Part shown: positions 33,946 to 45,900 of the stretch, in pieces
Numbering within the stretch: position 1 is the first letter of the stretch
Layout: the number at the start of each line of letters is the position of its first letter
Source of the DNA: Rhea pennata
Lineage: Eukaryota > Chordata > Aves > Rheiformes > Rheidae
DNA length: 64,000 nt
NCBI RefSeq assembly: GCF_028389875.1
Contig: NC_084669.1
Span: forward strand, 4,859,501-4,923,500
Direction: 5' to 3'
The notes under the pieces: generated by a model
What the model was told of the DNA's origin: nothing
Databases searched by the model: none
Seen by the model: the letters and a program-made list of their open reading frames with translations, nothing else
Translations under genes and position numbers: made by a program

Positions 33946-36900
33946 CTGGAGAAGAAGAAATTTAATGTTATTAAACAATACTTAAGCATAGAGTAAAATG
34001 CAGCATGTTTTAAATACCAGTATGTTTTACAAATGCAAACATGTGTTTTGCTGACTAACATGGAAATAACCACTGAGTGGTTTTCTTTAACTGTGTAAGT
34101 ATTGCCATTGAAAGTTCATGGCTCCTTCCTATGACTAGCACTGCAGTTACAAAAATTAGTTCTGTCTGTCACCCTTCCGGAAACAAGGTGAGCTTGCAGC
34201 AATAACCCACTGAACTGTTCCTTTGGTAAGCAGTCTGGTGGTCTCCAGACAGACATTTGAAACATGTAAATGTATTTCTTTTATAAACTGTGCAGCTACA
34301 GGTCAGCTCATCCCCTTGATGCTGCCAAAGGCAGTATGGCTGCCAGTGCCTTGCCCTGCTGCCAGCCACAGCAGAGGTGTTGGTGATGCAGGCAATCCCT
34401 CAGAGTCCTGCTTCCCAATTTCTCTTGCAATCACATACCCTCTGCCATCTTCTCCTCTCTGGAGTCATCTTCCCATGGAGACACTTCCTGAAAACTTGCC
34501 TTTTGTGCTTGAGGGCAGCTACTCTTGACTTCCCTATCCTGTCTGGCATGGCAGCATTTAAAGTTTTGTGCTTTAAGGAGCACTCCTCCAGCAACCCAAG
34601 GTATGGGGCTTGCTAGAAACACCACACAAAGCTTAGGGCTTCCAAAAGTCCAACAGTGAGCCTACAGGGAACAACAAGGCAGACCTACTGAGGGGAAGAG
34701 GAAGAGCATGGGTTTCTCTAAAGGACAAAGACATCTGATAAAACTGCAAGACTTTCCTATCTTTTATCTTGCATATAGTGCACTTGAAAAGAAAAGTAAT
34801 TACAAAAAACAAAGAATGGGAAAACATTACCGTAGCTTGTGGATGCCGGCGCTGTTTTTAGATGAGATTTTAATGCAAGAAAATAAAAAAATAATTAATA
34901 CTGAATCATGAAGATTTGTGCTGGTATGTAATCAATTAACATACATTGTAATTAACTGAATGCAGTAAGAGTAGGAGATTTTATGTAGTGTAATGTAGGA
35001 ATGTAGTTGGCATGTACAAAAGGCTCATTTTAAAAAAATGTGCAGGTTTTGCTCCTGTTAGAAAGATCTACACTAAAAAGGATAAATATTGGCTTTAATA
35101 GGAATAAGATTTAATTATATGTATTCATTTGTGTAGGCAGATAATTTCATGCTCAAAAGCTTGCTTTGCATCCAAAGTTCAGCTTCCTGTATGTTAGCAG
35201 CACAGGAATATATAAGTTTTATTGACACAGCCTGAGTGTCCTTTACTAGCGCGTAGCTCTTTGAACGTCTGGCACAAAGGAGAGCTTAGTCTGCTCTCTA
35301 AGCATTAGAGGCAAAATACTGTTTGATTGGAATTTTACATTTTTCAAAAAATGAATACCACTGTAGAAAACTTTATTTAAGAATTCTTATGTAAGGCTAA
35401 ATCTCACTGAAAGTATCAGAAAGATTCTCTTTGATTAGAAAAGACTTTGTGCTAGGAGCTTTAAATACACAGACATACTCCTCTGTCAGTTAGCTAATCA
35501 TTTTAAAGGAATCATGATTAAAAATTAGAAACATAATTAGTCTTTCGGAAGAAATTATGCATTTTGAGCCATGTTTGCACTATGGCTGACACAGTGAGGC
35601 TCACGTCCAGCACAAAGGACTTCAAGGCCATCTCTAAGGGGAGTATCAGGAGCTGGGTGCAGAACTTGCACAGGGACCAGGAATATGGCATAAATAGAAA
35701 AAGACTGAACTAACAACCATCCTCAGACCACGACTACAAATATTGCTTTTCTAGGCCTCTGTGTAATAATGCTCAAAGATGATAACCATTTAAAACATCT
35801 TTTCAAGTTGCAAAACATACCTGAAGATTAGGTAGAATGAAAGATGGTGAAAGGCAAAAATCTGATCCTTCTATTGTGTTATAGTCAAAATTTGCACAAT
35901 CCTCTTTAAAAAGAAATAGCAGTGCAACTACAGACTCAAAGCTTAAAAGGCCTCGTTAGATTTACCATCTTCAAAATACAAAAAAGAGAAAATGAAATCA
36001 TCTCTAGTGTCCTTAACACGTGGCTGTTGAGAACAGATTGTTCAATGATCTAATTATAGAACAGCCAATTATATAGTCAGCAGAAAATCAGGTCAGATGG
36101 CAATGGAAACCAGTGAAGTAGCAACTAGGCTTATTGATAGATCACGCTGCAGACTTTAAAACCATCAGCTACTGATAACTATGAAAATAAGAGTCTTACT
36201 GCCATGGATTTCTTACTTTATAGGTTTTTTTAAAGCTGAGATTCCCCTTTAATGTTGCATTTTTTGTGTGGAGGATTTGGAATTGCCCCTTTATAAAAGA
36301 TGGTTCAGAAGTCAGGACACCAGTATCTGCCTGGCCAGGAGAATTTTGCATGTGCCCAGCGCTGCAGGGCACTGCTGTGAGGAAGAGCATCCCTCTCCTT
36401 GCAGGAGAAAGCCTCACTGCCTTCCCTAAAATGGCACTGGTTTTAAGGAGCTTTTGCTTGCAGACTTTCTCTCCACCTGTGGTTGCAACATGCAACTCCC
36501 ACCATGAGGCAGTCACGATTATTTGTGTAATCTGGGGGTCTTGTTTTTCATGATTATATACTACTACTGCTATCATGGTTATTGTTGAGGGAATCAGTAG
36601 TTTACTCCCAAGGTTAAACATTAAACCAGTTATACTAAAATTAAACAAATACCTGATTTTTTAACTGTAGTGTCTTCTGTAGGGGCTGGTCAGAGACATG
36701 AAAGAAAATAAAGCCGCAATTCAATCATTGCCACAGTACTGTAAAGACTTGATGCATCTGAAATAACAGGACTGCAGGCTCCCATTCAAATGATTAGCCA
36801 CTACTACATTTGGAAGATTCTGCCACTGCAGATCCTGCAACATGGGACAGGCTTTAGAAAAATCTGCCTTGAGGATGAGGCCCCTTGCTGCCAGAAATGT

Positions 36901-39900
36901 GGGAGAAGCCTCAGTAGGAGGAAAACATATCCTATGTGCAGGCAGATTAGTACAGAAGCCAAAGGAGAGGCGTATGGAATTAACCTTGAAGTTAACTGCT
37001 AAATCCATGAGCTTATACAAAAAGTGGAGACAGGAAGCCGCTCAATACATTATCACAGTACAACTTTGATGCACAACTAAGCATGTAAACCAGAATAACA
37101 CTGCATTACTTACAAGTGGTAATGGCTGCTGGTTCAGGACTCTGAGACACTGGTAAAGCTGAAGAGACTGGTATTGTGAAGAAAGAAAGATGAAATTAAA
37201 TTTTGTCTAAATTATAAATACATTGATGAGTTACTAGGAAAATAGTAAAATTGTATCTCATATGTGCAAGGACAAGGATATTTAAAATCATTTTGTTTGG
37301 GCATCATTGCTGGGATCTCTGTTCCGAACAGGCTACACCGCCACGCACCAGTCAGGAATATTAGTGTGATGGAGCTGCTCTTCAGCTAGTGCGTTTTGCA
37401 GGAGCCCCTCTTTTGGCATTCGTGGAGACCAGCTGGTGGTCTTCTGGCTCCCTTGAGCGGGGGTGGCACTCGTATGCCCGAGCGCGTTCGTCTGCGCACA
37501 GGCCACCACGCGGCCTGTGGCAGGACAGCAGCGTCCCCAAACGAGCCCCGTGCAGCCGGCGCCAGGAGCCGGGTGCCCCTGGTGTGCCTGGGGGCTGCGG
37601 GTGTGGGAGGGGGCCCTCCAGCTCCGCGAGAGCGCCCAACTCAGCTCAGCACCGCTCAGGGCAGAGCGGCTCCCCAGTCCTCATGGGGAGGACACAGAGT
37701 TGGCCAACCGCCAGGCAAATACCCGCGCAGCGAAGCAGGAGATACCTGTTGCTTCAGGTGTGGTTGTCTCCACGGGGACTGTGAGGAGAGAAAAGAAAGG
37801 CGGTCAAAAAGGTCATGCGAACGGGGTCGTGGTTCTCGGGTAGGAAGCGGGAGAAGCAGGAGGACAGGCAGGGCTCTCCGCCTAGCGCCGCTCCGGGGAC
37901 GTCTGGCGAAGCCTTGGCGGAGCCTGCGGGCTGTGTTTCTGCTGAGCGACGGCGGCATTTAGAGCGGCAGCGTGCCGGAGGAGTACGCCTGGCCACGGCA
38001 GGGGCGAAGCAGCAAACGCCGCGGGCGCTGCAGTCGTCTCAGGCCGGGCTCCTGCGGCAGGCTGAGCGCGAGCTGAGCTGCTGTTTGCGGGGAAGACGCT
38101 GCCGTGCTGCCAAAGGTGCCGGGGGAGCGGGAGCCTGGCAGGGGAAGGAAGCCGAGCTGCTTTTCAGTGAAAGCAGTGGCGTGCTGGTGGAGCGTGCTGG
38201 TGGGTTAGGCAGGCGCAGAAGCTTTGGCTCTGTCGACTAGGAAGCTGCAGAGGCGAGCGTGGCTTGTGCCGCACAGCGGCTGGCGGGCGCGCGCGCGCAG
38301 AAACGGTTTGCGGTGCGCGAGGAGCAGCGGCTGGAGAGGGACGGGGCGGACCGGGAAGACGCGCTGCCAGGCTGACCGTGACTTCTGCTCCCGAAGCGTT
38401 TCTCCGGAGGCTTGCCGTGTACGCGCGGTAGCTCGGCGGCTCGTAGCGCGTTAGGGCAGAACGAGGTTTCTCCGTGACCGCGAGCGGGGAGCACCGCGTG
38501 GTGCCGAGCAAAGGGAGGGGAGAAGCGAGGGCGCGAGGAGGAGCCCCGCGGTCCCTAAAGCTGCGGGCCTGGGACGAGCCCTCGGAGGCTTGCGGCAGCC
38601 CCGCGCCCGTGGCAGCCGCCGGCGGGGCGGAGCGGAGCCCGGTGCGCGGTGGGACCGCCGGGAGCGGCGCTCGTGGCTCCGTGCGCCCCGCGGCCCTGGG
38701 CGGCGGGGCCGGCGCCCGGCTGTGCTGGCCGGCGCTCTGGGCTGCCGCAGCGGGCCCGCGGCCGCGGCGGGGTGGGCCGGGCGGAGGTGAGCACCTGCGC
38801 AGACGACGCCGGCGTCCTCCTTGTGGCGGCAGTCGTGGACGCCCAGCCCGCGGTGAGAGCACTGGGCCAGCGACGCCTCGTCCCCCGTGCACGCCACCTC
38901 GTCCAGGAGCACGGGGCCGGCGCCTTCGCCAAAGAAGGCGTTGCGGTGGGCCGAGACGACGTCCCCGCAGCCCAGCTGCCGGCACGCCACGCTGGCGTCC
39001 CTCAGGTCCCAGGCGTCGTCGCAGACGGTGCCCCAGCTGCCGTTGTGGAAGAGCTCGAGGCGCCCCTCGCAGGGGCCGCCGCCGTCCACCAGCCGCAGGG
39101 CCATGTCTGGGGGAAGCAGAGGGAGAGGCGGGGTCGCGCGGTGGCCTGGGAAAGGGCCGTCCCGGGGGCGCTCCTCACCTACCTGGAATTGCCGTTGTCG
39201 CCTGCTCCGTAGACACTGTCCCAAGAGAAGGGAAAAGCCACGCTTCAGGCTAAAGGCACGAGCGCGAGCGTAACAGAGGCCCTCTGCCCTGCACCTCTGG
39301 CTTGAGAGCTTGGTTTAGAAGGGGGATTCCCTTTAGCGTTGCATTTTGTGAGTGGAGCACTTGGAGCTGCCCTTCACGAAAGCTGCTTCAGAAGTCCTGA
39401 CAGCAGCACGTGCCCGGGCCGCAGAGTTTTGCGGGTGCCCGGGCCGGCAGGGCACTGCAGTGAGGAAGAGCATGCGCCTGCCTTGCGGGAGAAAGCCTCA
39501 CTGCCTTCCCCAAACCGGCGCTGGTTTCAAGGGGCTTTGGCTTGCAAGAGCTTCTCAGCACCTCTGCTCAGAGCAGGCTACGCCGCCACGCGCCACTCAG
39601 GAACCGTAGCGTGAGCTCAAATACCTGGTACTTCCGTCGTCGCGTGCTCTGTGGACGCTGTGGCAAGAGAAAGGAGAAGCAGGCTTCAGTGATCTGGGCG
39701 TTTTTGAGGAAGCTAAGCCTGGCCTGCCAGGCCAAGGGCAAGGCCAACGGAACAGGAAGGCGTAACGAGCGCCCCGCTGAAGTGAGCGCTTGATGGAGCT
39801 GCTCTTCAGCTAGTGCGTTTTGCAGGAGCCCCTCTTTTGGCATTCGTGGAGACCAGCTGGTGGTCTTCTGGCTCCCTTGAGCGGGGGTGGCACTCGTATG

Positions 39901-42900
39901 CCCGAGCGCGTTCGTCTGCGCACAGGCCACCACGCGGCCTGTGGCAGGACAGCAGCGTCCCCAAACGAGCCCCGTGCAGCCGGCGCCAGGAGCCGGGTGC
40001 CCCTGGTGTGCCTGGGGGCTGCGGGTGTGGGAGGGGGCCCTCCAGCTCCGCGAGAGCGCCCAACTCAGCTCAGCACCGCTCAGGGCAGAGCGGCTCCCCA
40101 GTCCTCATGGGGAGGACACAGAGTTGGCCAACCGCCAGGCAAATACCCGCGCAGCGAAGCAGGAGATACCTGTTGCTTCAGGTGTGGTTGTCTCCACGGG
40201 GACTGTGAGGAGAGAAAAGAAAGGCGGTCAAAAAGGTCATGCGAACGGGGTCGTGGTTCTCGGGTAGGAAGCGGGAGAAGCAGGAGGACAGGCAGGGCTC
40301 TCCGCCTAGCGCCGCTCCGGGGACGTCTGGCGAAGCCTTGGCGGAGCCTGCGGGCTGTGTTTCTGCTGAGCGACGGCGGCATTTAGAGCGGCAGCGTGCC
40401 GGAGGAGTACGCCTGGCCACGGCAGGGGCGAAGCAGCAAACGCCGCGGGCGCTGCAGTCGTCTCAGGCCGGGCTCCTGCGGCAGGCTGAGCGCGAGCTGA
40501 GCTGCTGTTTGCGGGGAAGACGCTGCCGTGCTGCCAAAGGTGCCGGGGGAGCGGGAGCCTGGCAGGGGAAGGAAGCCGAGCTGCTTTTCAGTGAAAGCAG
40601 TGGCGTGCTGGTGGAGCGTGCTGGTGGGTTAGGCAGGCGCAGAAGCTTTGGCTCTGTCGACTAGGAAGCTGCAGAGGCGAGCGTGGCTTGTGCCGCACAG
40701 CGGCTGGCGGGCGCGCGCGCGCAGAAACGGTTTGCGGTGCGCGAGGAGCAGCGGCTGGAGAGGGACGGGGCGGACCGGGAAGACGCGCTGCCAGGCTGAC
40801 CGTGACTTCTGCTCCCGAAGCGTTTCTCCGGAGGCTTGCCGTGTACGCGCGGTAGCTCGGCGGCTCGTAGCGCGTTAGGGCAGAACGAGGTTTCTCCGTG
40901 ACCGCGAGCGGGGAGCACCGCGTGGTGCCGAGCAAAGGGAGGGGAGAAGCGAGGGCGCGAGGAGGAGCCCCGCGGTCCCTAAAGCTGCGGGCCTGGGACG
41001 AGCCCTCGGAGGCTTGCGGCAGCCCCGCGCCCGTGGCAGCCGCCGGCGGGGCGGGGCGGGGCGGAGCGGAGCCCGGTGCGCGGTGGGACCGCCGGGAGCG
41101 GCGCTCGTGGCTCCGTGCGCCCCGCGGCCCTGGGCGGCGGGGCCGGCGCCCGGCTGTGCTGGCCGGCGCTCTGGGCTGCCGCAGCGGGCCCGCGGCCGCG
41201 GCGGGGTGGGCCGGGCGGAGGTGAGCACCTGCGCAGACGACGCCGGCGTCCTCCTTGTGGCGGCAGTCGTGGACGCCCAGCCCGCGGTGAGAGCACTGGG
41301 CCAGCGACGCCTCGTCCCCCGTGCACGCCACCTCGTCCAGGAGCACGGGGCCGGCGCCTTCGCCAAAGAAGGCGTTGCGGTGGGCCGAGACGACGTCCCC
41401 GCAGCCCAGCTGCCGGCACGCCACGCTGGCGTCCCTCAGGTCCCAGGCGTCGTCGCAGACGGTGCCCCAGCTGCCGTTGTGGAAGAGCTCGAGGCGCCCC
41501 TCGCAGGGGCCGCCGCCGTCCACCAGCCGCAGGGCCATGTCTGGGGGAAGCAGAGGGAGAGGCGGGGTCGCGCGGTGGCCTGGGAAAGGGCCGTCCCGGG
41601 GGCGCTCCTCACCTACCTGGAATTGCCGTTGTCGCCTGCTCCGTAGACACTGTCCCAAGAGAAGGGAAAAGCCACGCTTCAGGCTAAAGGCACGAGCGCG
41701 AGCGTAACAGAGGCCCTCTGCCCTGCACCTCTGGCTTGAGAGCTTGGTTTAGAAGGGGGATTCCCTTTAGCGTTGCATTTTGTGAGTGGAGCACTTGGAG
41801 CTGCCCTTCACGAAAGCTGCTTCAGAAGTCCTGACAGCAGCACGTGCCCGGGCCGCAGAGTTTTGCGGGTGCCCGGGCCGGCAGGGCACTGCAGTGAGGA
41901 AGAGCATGCGCCTGCCTTGCGGGAGAAAGCCTCACTGCCTTCCCCAAACCGGCGCTGGTTTCAAGGGGCTTTGGCTTGCAAGAGCTTCTCAGCACCTCTG
42001 CTCAGAGCAGGCTACGCCGCCACGCGCCACTCAGGAACCGTAGCGTGAGCTCAAATACCTGGTACTTCCGTCGTCGCGTGCTCTGTGGACGCTGTGGCAA
42101 GAGAAAGGAGAAGCAGGCTTCAGTGATCTGGGCGTTTTTGAGGAAGCTAAGCCTGGCCTGCCAGGCCAAGGGCAAGGCCAACGGAACAGGAAGGCGTAAC
42201 GAGCGCCCCGCTGAAGTGAGCGCTTGATGGAGCTGCTCTTCAGCTAGTGCGTTTTGCAGGAGCCCCTCTTTTGGCATTCGTGGAGACCAGCTGGTGGTCT
42301 TCTGGCTCCCTTGAGCGGGGGTGGCACTCGTATGCCCGAGCGCGTTCGTCTGCGCACAGGCCACCACGCGGCCTGTGGCAGGACAGCAGCGTCCCCAAAC
42401 GAGCCCCGTGCAGCCGGCGCCAGGAGCCGGGTGCCCCTGGTGTGCCTGGGGGCTGCGGGTGTGGGAGGGGGCCCTCCAGCTCCGCGAGAGCGCCCTACTC
42501 AGCTCAGCACCGCTCAGGGCAGAGCGGCTCCCCAGTCCTCATGGGGAGGACACAGAGTTGGCCAACCGCCAGGCAAATACCCGCGCAGCGAAGCAGGAGA
42601 TACCTGTTGCTTCAGGTGTGGTTGTCTCCACGGGGACTGTGAGGAGAGAAAAGAAAGGCGGTCAAAAAGGTCATGCGAACGGGGTCGTGGTTCTCGGGTA
42701 GGAAGCGGGAGAAGCAGGAGGACAGGCAGGGCTCTCCGCCTAGCGCCGCTCCGGGGACGTCTGGCGAAGCCTTGGCGGAGCCTGCGGGCTGTGTTTCTGC
42801 TGAGCGACGGCGGCATTTAGAGCGGCAGCGTGCCGGAGGAGTACGCCTGGCCACGGCAGGGGCGAAGCAGCAAACGCCGCGGGCGCTGCAGTCGTCTCAG

Positions 42901-45900
42901 GCCGGGCTCCTGCGGCAGGCTGAGCGCGAGCTGAGCTGCTGTTTGCGGGGAAGACGCTGCCGTGCTGCCAAAGGTGCCGGGGGAGCGGGAGCCTGGCAGG
43001 GGAAGGAAGCCGAGCTGCTTTTCAGTGAAAGCAGTGGCGTGCTGGTGGAGCGTGCTGGTGGGTTAGGCAGGCGCAGAAGCTTTGGCTCTGTCGACTAGGA
43101 AGCTGCAGAGGCGAGCGTGGCTTGTGCCGCACAGCGGCTGGCGGGCGCGCGCGCGCAGAAACGGTTTGCGGTGCGCGAGGAGCAGCGGCTGGAGAGGGAC
43201 GGGGCGGACCGGGAAGACGCGCTGCCAGGCTGACCGTGACTTCTGCTCCCGAAGCGTTTCTCCGGAGGCTTGCCGTGTACGCGCGGTAGCTCGGCGGCTC
43301 GTAGCGCGTTAGGGCAGAACGAGGTTTCTCCGTGACCGCGAGCGGGGAGCACCGCGTGGTGCCGAGCAAAGGGAGGGGAGAAGCGAGGGCGCGAGGAGGA
43401 GCCCCGCGGTCCCTAAAGCTGCGGGCCTGGGACGAGCCCTCGGAGGCTTGCGGCAGCCCCGCGCCCGTGGCAGCCGCCGGCGGGGCGGGGCGGGGCGGAG
43501 CGGAGCCCGGTGCGCGGTGGGACCGCCGGGAGCGGCGCTCGTGGCTCCGTGCGCCCCGCGGCCCTGGGCGGCGGGGCCGGCGCCCGGCTGTGCTGGCCGG
43601 CGCTCTGGGCTGCCGCAGCGGGCCCGCGGCCGCGGCGGGGTGGGCCGGGCGGAGGTGAGCACCTGCGCAGACGACGCCAGCGTCCTCCTTGTGGCGGCAG
43701 TCGTGGACGCCCAGCCCGCGGTGAGAGCACTGGGCCAGCGACGCCTCGTCCCCCGTGCACGCCACCTCGTCCAGGAGCACGGGGCCGGCGCCTTCGCCAA
43801 AGAAGGCGTTGCGGTGGGCCGAGACGACGTCCCCGCAGCCCAGCTGCCGGCACGCCACGCTGGCGTCCCTCAGGTCCCAGGCGTCGTCGCAGACGGTGCC
43901 CCAGCTGCCGTTGTGGAAGAGCTCGAGGCGCCCCTCGCAGGGGCCGCCGCCGTCCACCAGCCGCAGGGCCATGTCTGGGGGAAGCAGAGGGAGAGGCGGG
44001 GTCGCGCGGTGGCCTGGGAAAGGGCCGTCCCGGGGGCGCTCCTCACCTACCTGGAATTGCCGTTGTCGCCTGCTCCGTAGACACTGTCCCAAGAGAAGGG
44101 AAAAGCCACGCTTCAGGCTAAAGGCACGAGCGCGAGCGTAACAGAGGCCCTCTGCCCTGCACCTCTGGCTTGAGAGCTTGGTTTAGAAGGGGGATTCCCT
44201 TTAGCGTTGCATTTTGTGAGTGGAGCACTTGGAGCTGCCCTTCACGAAAGCTGCTTCAGAAGTCCTGACAGCAGCACGTGCCCGGGCCGCAGAGTTTTGC
44301 GGGTGCCCGGGCCGGCAGGGCACTGCAGTGAGGAAGAGCATGCGCCTGCCTTGCGGGAGAAAGCCTCACTGCCTTCCCCAAACCGGCGCTGGTTTCAAGG
44401 GGCTTTGGCTTGCAAGAGCTTCTCAGCACCTCTGCTCAGAGCAGGCTACGCCGCCACGCGCCACTCAGGAACCGTAGCGTGAGCTCAAATACCTGGTACT
44501 TCCGTCGTCGCGTGCTCTGTGGACGCTGTGGCAAGAGAAAGGAGAAGCAGGCTTCAGTGATCTGGGCGTTTTTGAGGAAGCTAAGCCTGGCCTGCCAGGC
44601 CAAGGGCAAGGCCAACGGAACAGGAAGGCGTAACGAGCGCCCCGCTGAAGTGAGCGCTTGATGGAGCTGCTCTTCAGCTAGTGCGTTTTGCAGGAGCCCC
44701 TCTTTTGGCATTCGTGGAGACCAGCTGGTGGTCTTCTGGCTCCCTTGAGCGGGGGTGGCACTCGTATGCCCGAGCGCGTTCGTCTGCGCACAGGCCACCA
44801 CGCGGCCTGTGGCAGGACAGCAGCGTCCCCAAACGAGCCCCGTGCAGCCGGCGCCAGGAGCCGGGTGCCCCTGGTGTGCCTGGGGGCTGCGGGTGTGGGA
44901 GGGGGCCCTCCAGCTCCGCGAGAGCGCCCAACTCAGCTCAGCACCGCTCAGGGCAGAGCGGCTCCCCAGTCCTCATGGGGAGGACACAGAGTTGGCCAAC
45001 CGCCAGGCAAATACCCGCGCAGCGAAGCAGGAGATACCTGTTGCTTCAGGTGTGGTTGTCTCCACGGGGACTGTGAGGAGAGAAAAGAAAGGCGGTCAAA
45101 AAGGTCATGCGAACGGGGTCGTGGTTCTCGGGTAGGAAGCGGGAGAAGCAGGAGGACAGGCAGGGCTCTCCGCCTAGCGCCGCTCCGGGGACATCTGGCG
45201 AAGCCTTGGCGGAGCCTGCGGGCTGTGTTTCTGCTGAGCGACGGCGGCATTTAGAGCGGCAGCGTGCCGGAGGAGTACGCCTGGCCACGGCAGGGGCGAA
45301 GCAGCAAACGCCGCGGGCGCTGCAGTCGTCTCAGGCCGGGCTCCTGCGGCAGGCTGAGCGCGAGCTGAGCTGCTGTTTGCGGGGAAGACGCTGCCGTGCT
45401 GCCAAAGGTGCCGGGGGAGCGGGAGCCTGGCAGGGGAAGGAAGCCGAGCTGCTTTTCAGTGAAAGCAGTGGCGTGCTGGTGGAGCGTGCTGGTGGGTTAG
45501 GCAGGCGCAGAAGCTTTGGCTCTGTCGACTAGGAAGCTGCAGAGGCGAGCGTGGCTTGTGCCGCACAGCGGCTGGCGGGCGCGCGCGCGCAGAAACGGTT
45601 TGTGGTGCGCGAGGAGCAGCGGCTGGAGAGGGACGGGGCGGACCGGGAAGACGCGCTGCCAGGCTGACCGTGACTTCTGCTCCCGAAGCGTTTCTCCGGA
45701 GGCTTGCCGTGTACGCGCGGTAGCTCGGCGGCTCGTAGCGCGTTAGGGCAGAACGAGGTTTCTCCGTGACCGCGAGCGGGGAGCACCGCGTGGTGCCGAG
45801 CAAAGGGAGGGGAGAAGCGAGGGCGCGAGGAGGAGCCCCGCGGTCCCTAAAGCTGCGGGCCTGGGACGAGCCCTCGGAGGCTTGCGGCAGCCCCGCGCCC

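Noticed and set aside
35819-35903. Exon-like stretch on the minus strand ([16 protein letters not shown]) with AG and GT borders
   Set aside because: Its only open frame ends in phase 0, while the following exon needs phase 1, and its start does not match the phase 1-1 pattern of the gene.
36721-37069. Overlapping frames of 99, 75 and 70 aa
   Set aside because: No recognisable domain, open on both strands, and located in an intron of the DMBT1-like gene.
40588-41658. Long minus-strand open frames through each unit (356 aa, and 273/257 aa forms) containing the SRCR domain
   Set aside because: They read through the SRCR donor and into Arg/Pro-rich intron sequence, and enter linker B in a non-matching frame. 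The well-placed splice sites and consistent phases favour the spliced model; the openness comes from high G+C.
41014-41687. Plus-strand open frames in every unit (e.g. 210, 203, 188 and 141 aa)
   Set aside because: They are antisense to the SRCR exon or intronic, Arg/Ala/Gly-rich, overlap each other in several frames, and match no family.
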